Assembly (NCBI GenBank): GCA_017306865.1
Contig: JAFKHH010000013.1
Coordinates: 558,001-622,000 of the forward strand
Length of the DNA stretch: 64,000 bases
Direction: 5' to 3'
Source: Filimonas sp.
GTDB lineage: Bacteria > Bacteroidota > Bacteroidia > Chitinophagales > Chitinophagaceae
Part shown: one piece after another, positions 45,776 through 54,530 of the stretch
Numbering within the stretch: position 1 is the stretch's first letter
How the letters are laid out: the number at the start of each line of letters is the position of its first letter
Translations under genes and position numbers: made by a program
Notes under the pieces: model-generated
Told to the model about the DNA's origin: nothing
Databases searched by the model: none
The model's input: only the letters and a program-made list of their open reading frames with translations

Positions 45776-46000
45776 ATTTGAAATTTCAGATTTGAGATTT
45801 GAAATGGAGCTTTGCGATCTCTGCGTGCCCTCTGTATTCTCTGCGTTTTATATCATATCGCAAAGTACACAGAGGATACGCAAAGGACATGGAGAAGATG
45901 CATTTTTATGGGACTGGTATAGATTCTCTGCGTAACTCCCCGTCCTCTGCGTCTCCGCGGTGAATCTAAAATCTCAAATTTCAAATTCTTTCCATTTACC
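45776..46000. repeat. Stacked 7-nt and 10-nt arrays
   Basis: ATTTRAR units (45776-45808) are followed by 10-nt CTCTGCG units (about 45815-45850), their inverse CGCAAAG (about 45857-45895), CTCTGCG again (about 45922-45962), and ATTTRAR in inverse (45964-45988). Confidence 0.7.
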
Positions 46001-46068
46001 CCATGTCATATTTCTTCCGGTTTTCGAAAACGGTGCTTTCACTGGCGACAGAATTATTACCCTTGTAA
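45963..46068 (+). pseudogene. 5'-end fragment of the terpenoid-synthase-like gene
   Basis: About 88 bp (45963-46050) is a near-identical copy of the upstream DNA and first 16 codons of the gene at 59743-60732 (source about 60685-60772, other strand). The copied frame starts at 46003 and reads MSYFFRFSKTVLSLAT. It then runs into unrelated sequence and stops at 46068. It is a fragment, not a functional gene. Confidence 0.85.
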
Positions 46069-46225
46069 AAATGATTTTATGCTGCCGCTGCCGCCAGTAG
46101 TTGAACAGGCCTCCGAAACTTAAATGTTTTTGGGCCTCACTGAACTACCAATCTGGCATCCCGCTAAGACTTTTCAATCTTTCGAACACTGCCGGCCGGA
46201 AGGCCCGCGCCAGTAGATGTGGTAT

Positions 46226-46258
46226 AAACCTGACAGGTCTCAAAGACCTGTCAGGTTT
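46226..46258. terminator. GGTCTT palindrome D4
   Basis: The arm AAACCTGACAGGTCT (46226-46240) pairs with 46244-46258 around a 3-nt loop. A T run follows. The rest of the 46069-46563 gap shows no gene. Confidence 0.75.
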
Positions 46259-46563
46259 TTTTATTACGGATGCTTCGCGCGATAAAGATGAAGGTACACG
46301 GTTGCTGTATCCTCCGGGTTGACAGGCATGGCAAGCACATGCGAGGGAATTCATTGCCTTCTTTGTAAGCTTTGTGGTTAGCTTCTTGGTTAAGTGATAT
46401 TGATATGTAATTACGAAAACAGAACAATATTCTGTTGAATATGGCTATACCTCTACTTTATAGGCCAAGTAACTTTGTTGCTTGAAAAACAGTTAACTCT
46501 CGTTCATGTTTTTTGCATGTATGTAGAAATAGTTTGTACCGTAAAAACAATCGTTTACTTGTA

Positions 46564-47625
46564 ATGAGAAGGAAGCTTAAAACCATTATTGTGTGTGTAT
46601 TGCTAAGCTGTAACGCACTGTATGCACAAGTGGGAGTGATAACCAATAATCCAGATAAATCTGCCGTGCTGGACATGACAGGCAGCAATGACAAAGGGCT
46701 ATTAATTCCCAATGTAAGTCTGATAGCACTGAACAATCCTGCACCCATAGTGAACAATGCACCTGCTACAGGTCTGATGGTGTATAACAGCAACGCCTCA
46801 TTGCCTCCACTGAATGGCCAACCGGGCGGAAAAGGGTTTTACTACTGGGATAGCGTTAAATGGTGTCATATGCTGGTGCCGGCAGATATTGTACCAGACA
46901 ACCTGGGTAACCATACTGCTACCGATACATTGACCATGAGTAATTATGATGTGAACAACGTAAATAAACTCAGTACAAAAACGGAGTCCATTGCAAAAGG
47001 AACCGATGGCCTGTTACCGCAAGTAAATAATGTAGCCATGTCTGCAGATACTGCAGGCAATGTAGTGTGGCGTGTGCCACCGGGTACTATAGCGACAGAT
47101 AGTTTCTCTTTCTATAAAGAAAGTACCGGAAATGTACTTAGCACTTACCAGACATGGGTAGATGTACCGGGCTTAAGCAATTTTACCTATACGGCCCCTG
47201 CCACCGGTACACTGGTCATAAAGGGCGTAGTGTATGCCCGGATGGATCCCGGTTATGATTCTTTTCCTATTCCCAACCAATTTTATCAGTCTGTATACAT
47301 GGGAGTACGTATACAGGTGTACAATGGCCCGGCTTTGGTTGACCAAAACTGCTCCATTCTTGCCTGCAAAGCGTTGGGTTCGGCTGCTACATCCGGCTTC
47401 CCGGAAAGGGGGATAATCCTGTTACAGACACCTGTAACAAAGGGTGTTACCTATACATTTACCACTATGTATGATAGTTACGCTTACGACTATAATGTAT
47501 TCAGTTTTACAAATAATTCTTTTATGCCGCCGCCTCCCAGGCTACAGTCCGGTACAATAGTGCTGAATGGAGGAAGCGCTGTTGCCACCTCTACTATCAA
47601 TGCATTTTTAGTTACCGCCAATTAA
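46564..47625 (+). CDS. Secreted paralogue 1 of 3 (tail-fibre-like N-terminus)
   Basis: This 353-residue protein, from the ATG at 46564 (MRRKLKTIIVCVLLSC), has a signal peptide ending LYAQ. The N-terminal half has the pattern VGVITNNPDKSAVLDM, GLLIPNVSL, ATGLMVYNSN, FYYWDSVKW and DNLGNHTAT, which is common in Bacteroidota secreted proteins and resembles the neck of phage tail fibres. The C-terminal half (about 195-353) is a beta-rich domain (FTYTAPATGTLVIKGVVYA) that may be a jelly roll. The function is unknown. There is no T9SS sorting domain. It is the first of three tandem paralogues, 10 and 21 bp apart. Confidence 0.82.
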   Translation: MRRKLKTIIVCVLLSCNALYAQVGVITNNPDKSAVLDMTGSNDKGLLIPNVSLIALNNPAPIVNNAPATGLMVYNSNASLPPLNGQPGGKGFYYWDSVKWCHMLVPADIVPDNLGNHTATDTLTMSNYDVNNVNKLSTKTESIAKGTDGLLPQVNNVAMSADTAGNVVWRVPPGTIATDSFSFYKESTGNVLSTYQTWVDVPGLSNFTYTAPATGTLVIKGVVYARMDPGYDSFPIPNQFYQSVYMGVRIQVYNGPALVDQNCSILACKALGSAATSGFPERGIILLQTPVTKGVTYTFTTMYDSYAYDYNVFSFTNNSFMPPPPRLQSGTIVLNGGSAVATSTINAFLVTAN

Positions 47626-47635
47626 ATAACACAGG

Positions 47636-48688
47636 ATGAAATATTATATAACGGCTGCTTTTTTTGCAGTTTGCTTTTGGGGTGGTAAGGCTTTTGCACA
47701 AGTAGGCGCAGTGAGCAATACACCTGCTGCGCCTGCTGTTTTAGACCTTAGGGAACCTGTTGCAGGCAGTGGTAAAAAAGGATTATTACCGCCGCAGGTA
47801 AGCCTGGTAAGTATAACAAGCGGGTCTCCCATTGCGGGTGGTACGCCTGCTACCGGTTTGGTAGTATATAATACCAATAACGCTCTTGCCGGTGGGACCG
47901 GTTATTATTATTGGGAGTCCGGTAAATGGAACAAGCTGTTAAACACTACGGATGTAACCGGTGATAACCTGGGTAACCATATAGCAACACAGGATTTGAA
48001 TATGTCAGGCCTAAGCATACGCCAGGCAGCCAAAACAAATACACAAACTGTGCAGATACAACAGGGTACAGATGGCAAGGCTCCCAATACTGGGGATGTG
48101 GCTACTGCGGCAGACACTGCAGGCAATGTGGTATGGCGTCCGTACCCCGACATGAAGGGCAAAACAAGGGCAGCTTTTTCCATCTACAGCACTGCACAGG
48201 TAAGCCCGGCAGCCACTTTAGGCAGTTGGACAGCCATACCCGGTTTATTTGATTACAATTATACCGCTACCGCCACAGGCACATTGATGATAACAGCAGC
48301 AGTAAATGTAGAACTGGATGATGCCTCTACACGGGTGGAAGCGATTATGTATCAATCCGGCGTACGTTTTACGGCCAAAACCGGGGGCGTTGCGCTTACT
48401 ATTCCGGGAGCTACCGTTTACGGGTATCAAACCCTGGTTGGTTCCAGTTATACTATTGACAGTTCCGGTAAAAACCCGAATGTTATCGTTATTATTACCC
48501 GCATTCCTGTAGTGGCTGGTGAAACCTATAACCTGAACCTGGAATGCAGTGATTTTTTTAGAATAAATGATACAAAACCTACCCTGGTAGGCAGTATCAT
48601 TTCGGTTGGGGGCAATTCATATACTTCGTATATGTCAGGTGTTTTAATTCCTCAAAATGGCTTTAATCCCATTGGCCCCATTTTATAA
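47636..48688 (+). CDS. Secreted paralogue 2 of 3
   Basis: This 350-residue protein has a signal peptide ending AFAQ. The same scaffold as the first paralogue follows: VGAVSNTPAAPAVLDL, GLLPPQVSLVSI, ATGLVVYNTNNA, YYYWESGKW and DNLGNHIATQDLNMS, then the linker QIQQGTDGKAPNTGDV. The C-terminal beta domain (about 195-350) contains FDYNYTATATGTLMITAAVNVEL, the counterpart of the strand pattern in its neighbours. The N-terminal halves are more alike than the C-terminal ones, which suggests a common stalk with different heads. It is probably cotranscribed with both flanking paralogues. Confidence 0.82.
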   Translation: MKYYITAAFFAVCFWGGKAFAQVGAVSNTPAAPAVLDLREPVAGSGKKGLLPPQVSLVSITSGSPIAGGTPATGLVVYNTNNALAGGTGYYYWESGKWNKLLNTTDVTGDNLGNHIATQDLNMSGLSIRQAAKTNTQTVQIQQGTDGKAPNTGDVATAADTAGNVVWRPYPDMKGKTRAAFSIYSTAQVSPAATLGSWTAIPGLFDYNYTATATGTLMITAAVNVELDDASTRVEAIMYQSGVRFTAKTGGVALTIPGATVYGYQTLVGSSYTIDSSGKNPNVIVIITRIPVVAGETYNLNLECSDFFRINDTKPTLVGSIISVGGNSYTSYMSGVLIPQNGFNPIGPIL

Positions 48689-48709
48689 AAGGGAAAAATA
48701 AGTAATAGG

Positions 48710-49801
48710 ATGAAAAAATATTTTTTACTATCAATGGTCTTTTTACCGATGCTTTCCGGTGGTAAATTGTTGGCCCAGATAGGTATGATGAACAATAACC
48801 CAAGCCCGTCAGCCACATTAGATTTAAGGGTACCCGGTGCAAACAAAGGTATTTTATTGCCACAGGTAAGTCTGACGGCGCTTACCGGTAAAAGCCCTGT
48901 TGTAAGCAGTACTGCAGATACCAGCCTGATGGTGTATAATACCAATGCTGCCATTACAGGCGGCACAGGTTATTACTATTGGGATGGTGGTCAATGGATA
49001 AAACTGGTAACCGGTACATCCGGAAATGTGGTAGATAACCTGGGCAACCATACCGCTACTATGGCGCTGAATATGACAAGTCATAATGTGACAAGTGTAG
49101 ATAAACTGTCTACACAAACCACGTCCATTGCCAAAGGAGTAAATGGTGGCACTGCAGTTGCCGGTGCTGTATTGACTGCCGGTGATGTAACCGGTAGCAG
49201 TAATTGGGCAATACCCCAAACTCCGCGAACCTTTTTCTGGAAAGGAAATGGAGATCCATTATTTTACAGCATTGCCAAGCCGGCAGCTTCTATGAGTTGG
49301 CCGGAGTTTAATAATAAAACGTTTACTGCACCTGCTGATGGCATGCTGCAAGTGGAATTGCTGATGTATCCCTCACCGGCATCAAATAGCCAATCCGGTT
49401 ACGATCTCTCACGCTGGCAGGATCCCGAGTATGCTGTAGGATCTATTCTGTTGCAGCCTATGGCTAACAATGTGGCAATACCCAACAGTGCAGTTAAAAT
49501 GCCATTTACTGTTTGTATAGAGACTATAGGATATGCCTCCGGTCAAGGTGGTATCCTTAGTGGAGCAAGGCAGGCCGTGTACCTATCCACCATTTTTCCG
49601 GTAACAAAAGGTACAGTGTATTCTTTTGCAATTACCGTGGCAGGGGAAGCGGTACAACCCGGGGATATTCCTACTAGCCTTGCAAATTTTACTAACCAGT
49701 ATAACGGGATAAGATTTATGCCAGCAGGCATGGCTCCCAATACTGCTACAGATATAACCTGGCATGTTTTATCGGGTGTGTTTTATCCCAATAGCAACTA
49801 A
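48710..49801 (+). CDS. Secreted paralogue 3 of 3
   Basis: This 363-residue protein has a signal peptide ending LLAQ, then IGMMNNNPSPSATLDL, GILLPQVSLTAL, TSLMVYNTNAA, YYYWDGGQW and DNLGNHTATMALNMT, as in the two upstream genes. The C-terminal domain (about 190-363) is the most divergent. It keeps the early strand pattern KTFTAPADGMLQVELLMYP and has an extra loop (about 230-245). It is the last gene of the tandem set and is followed by a 740-bp gap, then the AraC-type pair. Confidence 0.82.
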   Translation: MKKYFLLSMVFLPMLSGGKLLAQIGMMNNNPSPSATLDLRVPGANKGILLPQVSLTALTGKSPVVSSTADTSLMVYNTNAAITGGTGYYYWDGGQWIKLVTGTSGNVVDNLGNHTATMALNMTSHNVTSVDKLSTQTTSIAKGVNGGTAVAGAVLTAGDVTGSSNWAIPQTPRTFFWKGNGDPLFYSIAKPAASMSWPEFNNKTFTAPADGMLQVELLMYPSPASNSQSGYDLSRWQDPEYAVGSILLQPMANNVAIPNSAVKMPFTVCIETIGYASGQGGILSGARQAVYLSTIFPVTKGTVYSFAITVAGEAVQPGDIPTSLANFTNQYNGIRFMPAGMAPNTATDITWHVLSGVFYPNSN

Positions 49802-50540
49802 CCGGTAAGACATCTATATAAATCCGACTTTTCTAAAGCATAAGAAAAATGAGGTAAGGCTAAAATAGAGTAATACATAGTTCCAGTACTCTCAGCTAAC
49901 CCCAGGACAAACGCACCTAAACGTTTTTCTGTTCAATTGAACAATAACATTCGTATTACATGCGGTACTAACGGTACTTTTTGTTGGTAGAACCTGGTGA
50001 AAATATAGAATGCGTTCCTGTGGAAACGCCTCGTACGCATCCTTGGCTATTTTCTTTTCTGCAAACCAATTATGCTTGTTGATACAGAAAGTACCATGCT
50101 TACTTTGGATGAGTTTGTTCTGTAACTAAGCTTATTGTAAACATTTTCTGATTGGGAGGATAGGAATTTTTTTATAAATCCGCTTTTTATAAATATGAGG
50201 AGCATACAAACGAATATAATAAATGAACCCAATGCCATTTAGTTACGAATCTAACCACAAAATTCACAAAGCTATAATGGATTCCCTTTTGTACTTGAAG
50301 CCCACCCCGCCTGGATGATACCGGGGATAGGCTTTGTGATCATTGTAGTTAACTAAACGACAGTGATAGACAAACTGGTTAATTTTACTATTAAAAGTCC
50401 TTTATTTTTAATAATTTCACACATTGAATGCTGCAACTCCCGTAAATTCCTTTGCAGCCAACTCCCCATTTTTATTATCCGGAACTTAATACCCAAGGCA
50501 AAAGAGCGCGATGCTCTTTTGGATGATAATCTTATGTAAT
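49802..50540. other. Long gap with an inverted repeat, no gene called
   Basis: An AT-rich gap. A minus-strand frame (50047-50238, 63 codons, one hydrophobic segment) is not called for lack of support. Inverted repeats of 21 bp (50252-50272 and 50331-50351, core TCACAAAGC) enclose about 60 bp and belong to the TAACCACAAAG family seen at 46360-46395 and 52750-52770. Confidence 0.55.
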
Positions 50541-51554
50541 ATGCTAAATGTTCAATACAACATCGCTGCGTGCGACCGTATTCTTCACGATATGGCTGCA
50601 GGCTTTAGCGCCGCATACGGCCGAAACATTTATGTAAAAGGCAATAGGCTGATTTTTCCGAAAACATTGGCAGACGGAAGGTTGGAATGTTATAATGTAG
50701 ATAAAGGACTGGCATTGCTAGTAATAGACTGTACCTTTTTTGAAGACATTCATTTTATCCGTATTCCTGTTTCTAATAATGATTTCCATTCAATAGCTTT
50801 TAATCTTGTTCAATTTTCTCTAATGGTAAATTGTCGTGGAAAAGAAAAGCAATTGATCGGTGAATCTTGGAAAGATAAAATTCTGTATAGTAGTACAGAA
50901 GTAAATCTGTCATGGAAAGCGCCCAAAGGCATTCCTATGAAAATAGTTGTGCTGCTGTTATCAAGAGAATGGCTTGTCGGCCACTATCCGTTTGACCCGA
51001 CAAAAAGCAACGCGTTACACCACAAAGCCTTATTGGAAGGTACGTCTATTGAATTTACACTAGACCTCAACCTGGAAATATTGTTGCTTACCCGGGAAAT
51101 AATAAATGAAATGCCCCCGGCATTTCTTTCACGGCTATTTTATAAAGGGTATGCCATGCGTTTGCTGGCACTAACTGTTGCAAAAACAGAAGGCCATTCG
51201 CAAGGTAATACAATACTAAAGTACCGGGATGTAGTACATGTTGTTAACGTCCGGCAAAAGATCGAAAACCATTTGCCGGAACCGCTTCCTGTACTTGATG
51301 ATCTTGCAAAAAAATGCGGTATGAGCCGGTCAAAATTTGCGACTATTTTCAAGGCGATGTACGGTAAAAGTTACCTGCAGTTTTTTCAGGATTTGAGAAT
51401 AGCGAAGGCTGCCGCATTATTAAAGGATGGACATGAAATTATTGATACAGCTAATGCTGTAGGCTTTGGAAATCAAAGCCACTTTACAAGAGTGTTCAAG
51501 TCATACTTTAATTTATCGCCGAAAGCTTACCGTGATGCTGCTAGAAAGCGCTGA
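50541..51554 (+). CDS. AraC-family transcriptional regulator 1
   Basis: This 337-residue protein, from the ATG at 50541 (MLNVQYNIAACDRIL), starts where it aligns with the start of its neighbour; earlier ATGs at 50511 and 50523 are possible. The N-terminal domain (about 1-225) is not a recognised sensor. The C-terminal AraC/XylS DNA-binding domain (about 245-337) has both helix-turn-helix units: LDDLAKKCGMSRSKFATIFKAMYG and IDTANAVGFGNQSHFTRVFKSYF, ending in SPKAYRD. It may control the three paralogues upstream or an unlinked target. Confidence 0.88.
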   Translation: MLNVQYNIAACDRILHDMAAGFSAAYGRNIYVKGNRLIFPKTLADGRLECYNVDKGLALLVIDCTFFEDIHFIRIPVSNNDFHSIAFNLVQFSLMVNCRGKEKQLIGESWKDKILYSSTEVNLSWKAPKGIPMKIVVLLLSREWLVGHYPFDPTKSNALHHKALLEGTSIEFTLDLNLEILLLTREIINEMPPAFLSRLFYKGYAMRLLALTVAKTEGHSQGNTILKYRDVVHVVNVRQKIENHLPEPLPVLDDLAKKCGMSRSKFATIFKAMYGKSYLQFFQDLRIAKAAALLKDGHEIIDTANAVGFGNQSHFTRVFKSYFNLSPKAYRDAARKR

Positions 51555-51603
51555 TCTGCTTTTTACACAAACCGGAAAACGATACCTGTTTTAAGGTGAA
51601 AAT

Positions 51604-52605
51604 ATGATAGAGGTAGTATATTATTATAATACATCGAACCAGTGGATCATTGATTTTGCTGCTGTATTTAGTAAGCAGGTTGGTGCATCTGTGTCATTCA
51701 AGAACAATAAACTTACATTTCCGCCATCTGTGGCTAATGGAAGATTTGAATATTATGAACTGAATGAGAATCTGGGTGTGTTGTGTGTTGACATCGTATT
51801 TATGGACGACATATTGCTACACAAAAAAGAGCTGTCCGGAAACGATTACTATGCGTTAATCTTTGATGTAAGTGATGAGCCAATTAAAGTTATACAAAGC
51901 AAAGACGGGACGGTTAGAACTATTGGATCACTTGTGAAATCAGTGATGCTTGGTTCGCACGCTTTCAACTCTGCCGTAACATTTCAAAAAAACGCACGAA
52001 TCCGTTATGTACAATTTTCAGCCCATAGAAGCTGGGGCATGAAAAACATTGTAGAACCCATACCGGTAGAATTTACCCGTTTTAAAGAATTTGCCAATGC
52101 ACAGCCAATGAGTATAATGGCCAATTTTGATACGAAAAGTTATGAGCTTGTAAACGAAGTACTGGAAATGGATACTACAAGGACAAACTTTGTACAATTA
52201 TTGGATGGATATGCCAGCCAGTTGATTGCATTATTTTTTAATAACCTGAAAGAAGAATTTGCAGATAAAAAGAACGCAGTATCTCCTGATGCCATGCGTA
52301 TTGTACAACTAAAAGAAATACAGGAGCAAAACCTGTCTGAATCATTAACACTTCCTAAAGCTGCTGCTGCATGCCTGATGAGCCCCACTAAGTTTGCAAT
52401 CCTGTTCCAATCCCTATTTGGTAAAACTTATGGAGCATATTTTATGCATAAGAAAATGGAGAAAGCCAAAGAATTATTGGACAAAGGATTTACAGTTGCA
52501 GACACAGGTGTACAGGTAGGTTATAATAATACGGGTTATTTTGCCAGGATATTTAAAAAACACTTTGGTGTAATGCCCAGAGCGTATAAGAATACAAATT
52601 CTTAG
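51604..52605 (+). CDS. AraC-family transcriptional regulator 2
   Basis: This 333-residue paralogue of the preceding regulator is 49 bp downstream. The N-termini match in pattern (WIIDFAAVFSKQVGASVSFKNNKLTFPPSVANGRFEYY against HDMAAGF and GNRLIFPKTLADGRLECY). The C-terminal AraC domain (about 240-333) has LPKAAAACLMSPTKFAILFQSLFG and VADTGVQVGYNNTGYFARIFKKHFG. The pair probably arose by tandem duplication. With the shared unknown N-terminal domain they may form heterodimers or respond to related signals. Confidence 0.88.
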   Translation: MIEVVYYYNTSNQWIIDFAAVFSKQVGASVSFKNNKLTFPPSVANGRFEYYELNENLGVLCVDIVFMDDILLHKKELSGNDYYALIFDVSDEPIKVIQSKDGTVRTIGSLVKSVMLGSHAFNSAVTFQKNARIRYVQFSAHRSWGMKNIVEPIPVEFTRFKEFANAQPMSIMANFDTKSYELVNEVLEMDTTRTNFVQLLDGYASQLIALFFNNLKEEFADKKNAVSPDAMRIVQLKEIQEQNLSESLTLPKAAAACLMSPTKFAILFQSLFGKTYGAYFMHKKMEKAKELLDKGFTVADTGVQVGYNNTGYFARIFKKHFGVMPRAYKNTNS

Positions 52606-52740
52606 AAATCCTTTGTGGCTGGGTGATTTTTTATCAATACATTTTATGCTCTTTTAAGAGAAATGGGCACGGCTATGAATACGATCCTTGAATTTTCTAT
52701 GTGTGATTTGAGCCCTGGTATTTGAAATATCCCTTAGCGC

Positions 52741-52860
52741 AATGTCATTAAGTTAACCACAAGGTTCACAAGGGACACAAAGGGCACAAGGGCTCCCCTT
52801 TGTGTCCCTTGTGAAATTGCTTTGCGCTCTTTGTAGTTAGCTTCTTAACTTAATGACATT
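52741..52860. mobile_element. Short MITE-like element with AATGTCATTAAGTTAA ends
   Basis: Perfect 16-bp terminal inverted repeats (52741-52756 and 52845-52860) bound a 120-bp unit. Inside, TTCACAAGGGACACAAAGGG (52765-52784) pairs perfectly with 52796-52815 around an 11-nt loop, giving a 20-bp stem. There is no coding capacity. It has the same ends as the unit at 28460-28722. Confidence 0.65.
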
Positions 52861-52869
52861 ACCCTTAGT

Positions 52870-52987
52870 GATCGCTGCGTGCCCTTTGTGTCCTCTGCGT
52901 TATATATCGCAAAAGACCCTGAGCGGCTATGCACGATTGCCGTTTCACGATTCACGAAGCGGGCGTTCAAATCTCAAATTTCAAATC
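52870..52987. repeat. CTCTGCG, TTCACGA and ATTTRAR arrays
   Basis: Three array families follow each other directly: 10-nt CTCTGCG-like (about 52870-52905), 7-nt TTCACGA-like (about 52931-52958) and 7-nt ATTTRAR in inverse (about 52968-52987). Together with the MITE-like unit they fill most of the 52606-53011 gap. Confidence 0.65.
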
Positions 52988-52999
52988 GCCCCCTTTTTG

Positions 53000-53007
53000 T
53001 ATTTTTG
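53000..53007 (+). promoter_or_regulatory. TAnnTTTG promoter box before the Smr gene
   Basis: TATTTTTG lies five bases before the ATG at 53012, so the transcript would be almost leaderless. It rules out the longer open frame that begins at 52853. Confidence 0.55.
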
Positions 53008-53011
53008 TACC

Positions 53012-54040
53012 ATGAAATACGAAGTAGGGGATGAAATAATTGTGCTGCACAGCAATGAGGAAGGGAAAGTAATTGAGATCATTAACGACAAAATGGTGAT
53101 GATAGAAGTGCGCGGCGTGAAATTTCCCGCGTACATGGACCAGATAGATTTTCCATACTTTGCGCGGTTCACCGCCAAAATGAAGAAGCCGGAAAACAAG
53201 CCGGTGGCTAAAGTGTACATAGACGAAGTACCGAAGGAAAACAAACGCAACATAGAGAAAAAAGTGGCGGACGGCGTTTGGCTGTCTCTCGTGCCCAAAT
53301 TTGGCCTCGACGACTTCGACGATGAAGTAGTAGAGAGTTTCAAAATATACATGATAAACCGCACAGAAAAGGCGTACACATTCGTTTATAAGCACGAAGC
53401 ACAGACCGAAACCTTGTTTGAACTGAAAAACGAGATTTTTGCCTTCCAGGAATTTTACCTGCACGATATTCCTTTTGAGAATATGAGTGACAACCCTGTA
53501 TTCAAAGTTGAGTTTTCCCTGGCCCAACCTGAAAAAGGCAAAGCCGACTGGTTTGAAACAGTGACCAAGCTTAAAGGTAAACAGGTATTCCAGCGCGTAG
53601 AAGCAATGAAAGATAAGAATGAGCCATCGCTCATGTACCAGCTCTTTACCGAATACCCGGAAAAGCAAGTAGAAGAAAAGCTAGATCTGAGCCACCTTGC
53701 CGCCAAAGGGTTTAAGGTATATGATGCCTCAAGAGTTCGCGAGCATTTAGAGCCTGCACGTAGCGTAGTAGACCTGCATATAGAAAAGCTGGCTGATAAC
53801 TGGAAGAAGATGAGCAATTTTGAAATACTCACCTTGCAGTTGAAAGAGTTTGAGAAATGGTTTGATCTTGCCATCTCACACAGGCAACCTTCCCTCACCA
53901 TCATACATGGTGTAGGCACCGGCAAGCTCCGCGACGAAATACACGATCTGCTCAAAGTAAAAAAAGGAGTGAAGTCATTCGTTAACCAATACGATCCACG
54001 TTTCGGTTACGGAGCAACGGAGATATTTTTTAATTATTAG
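53012..54040 (+). CDS. Smr-domain protein with N-terminal DUF2027-type region
   Basis: This 342-residue protein starts MKYEVGDEIIVLHSNEEGKVIEI, a small beta-barrel that may bind nucleic acid. A middle beta domain follows (about 90-235). The C-terminal Smr (MutS2-like) domain (about 262-342) has VVDLHIEKL, LAISHRQPSLTIIHGVGTGKLRDEIHDLL and GYGATEIFF. The DLHG-type and HGxG motifs are the nuclease-like signatures of Smr domains, although the first reads DLHI here. Smr domains nick or cleave branched DNA or RNA. The role of the free-standing Bacteroidota form is unknown. Confidence 0.88.
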   Translation: MKYEVGDEIIVLHSNEEGKVIEIINDKMVMIEVRGVKFPAYMDQIDFPYFARFTAKMKKPENKPVAKVYIDEVPKENKRNIEKKVADGVWLSLVPKFGLDDFDDEVVESFKIYMINRTEKAYTFVYKHEAQTETLFELKNEIFAFQEFYLHDIPFENMSDNPVFKVEFSLAQPEKGKADWFETVTKLKGKQVFQRVEAMKDKNEPSLMYQLFTEYPEKQVEEKLDLSHLAAKGFKVYDASRVREHLEPARSVVDLHIEKLADNWKKMSNFEILTLQLKEFEKWFDLAISHRQPSLTIIHGVGTGKLRDEIHDLLKVKKGVKSFVNQYDPRFGYGATEIFFNY

Positions 54041-54043
54041 AGA

Positions 54044-54128
54044 GTTGCATTGCTAAATTGTTATATGGTTGAATTGCTACATGGTAGAAAATAACAATTT
54101 AACCATGTAGCAATGCAACAATTCAACC
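54044..54128. repeat. 8-nt-unit hairpin A3 between convergent genes
   Basis: Units such as AAATTGTT and ATATGGTT run to about 54085 and return inverted to 54128, reaching into the end of the convergent small gene. The loop is about 10 nt. Confidence 0.8.
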
Positions 54129-54407
54129 TTTCATTTTTGTAAGCAACTCATATATTTCATTCCCTAAGCCTACTCCATCCATTCCAACCAGGTCATCCCA
54201 ATCGCAGGTAGGTGCAAACCATATATGCATTTCTTTAAGTTGCGTATCATCACCCTCTTTCAATTTCTGAATACATTGTGTAAGCGTTGCGTGAAACTCC
54301 TGAGCAGAAGAAAAATAGTATGAATAACCGCCGGTATATTCACCCGACAATTGCTGTGCCTGGTCTAAAAGCTTAAATAACCTTTCTCCTTCTGTATTAT
54401 TCATCAT
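54123..54407 (-). CDS. Small conserved protein of unknown function
   Basis: A 94-residue soluble protein, mostly helical, with an acidic, Trp-containing centre (MHIWFAPTCDWDDLVGMDG). I do not recognise the family. It starts MMNNTEGERLF, so either of two adjacent ATGs could be used. It looks real because its composition is normal and it has a complete frame between an array and the convergent hairpin. It may be a small partner or immunity-type protein, but nothing nearby shows a role. Confidence 0.6.
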   Translation of the reverse strand: MMNNTEGERLFKLLDQAQQLSGEYTGGYSYYFSSAQEFHATLTQCIQKLKEGDDTQLKEMHIWFAPTCDWDDLVGMDGVGLGNEIYELLTKMKG

Positions 54408-54431
54408 AGTGGGTGTATTAGCAAATGCTAT

Positions 54432-54510
54432 TTACAACAATTAAGCAATACAGCCATATAACAATTAAACAATTTGACTATTAAACAACACAACCATTCA
54501 GCAATACAAA
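54432..54510 (-). repeat. 8-nt-unit array A4
   Basis: Read on the minus strand, nine consecutive 8-nt units of consensus NNATKGYT run without a break (for example GAATGGTT, TAATTGTT). There is no inverted second arm. It lies between the small gene and rnpB. Confidence 0.8.
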
Positions 54511-54519
54511 TTTTCAAAT

Positions 54520-54527
54520 TATCTTTG
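54520..54527 (+). promoter_or_regulatory. TAnnTTTG promoter box of rnpB
   Basis: TATCTTTG matches the Bacteroidota -7 consensus and ends 3 nt before the predicted 5' end of the RNA. Confidence 0.75.
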
Positions 54528-54530
54528 CAG

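Noticed and set aside
46101-46354. Overlapping frames on both strands around the D4 palindrome
   Set aside because: They are translations of the palindrome and flanks with no family features.
50047-50238. Minus-strand frame with one hydrophobic segment
   Set aside because: No support other than the open frame; the AT-rich DNA makes hydrophobic frames likely by chance.
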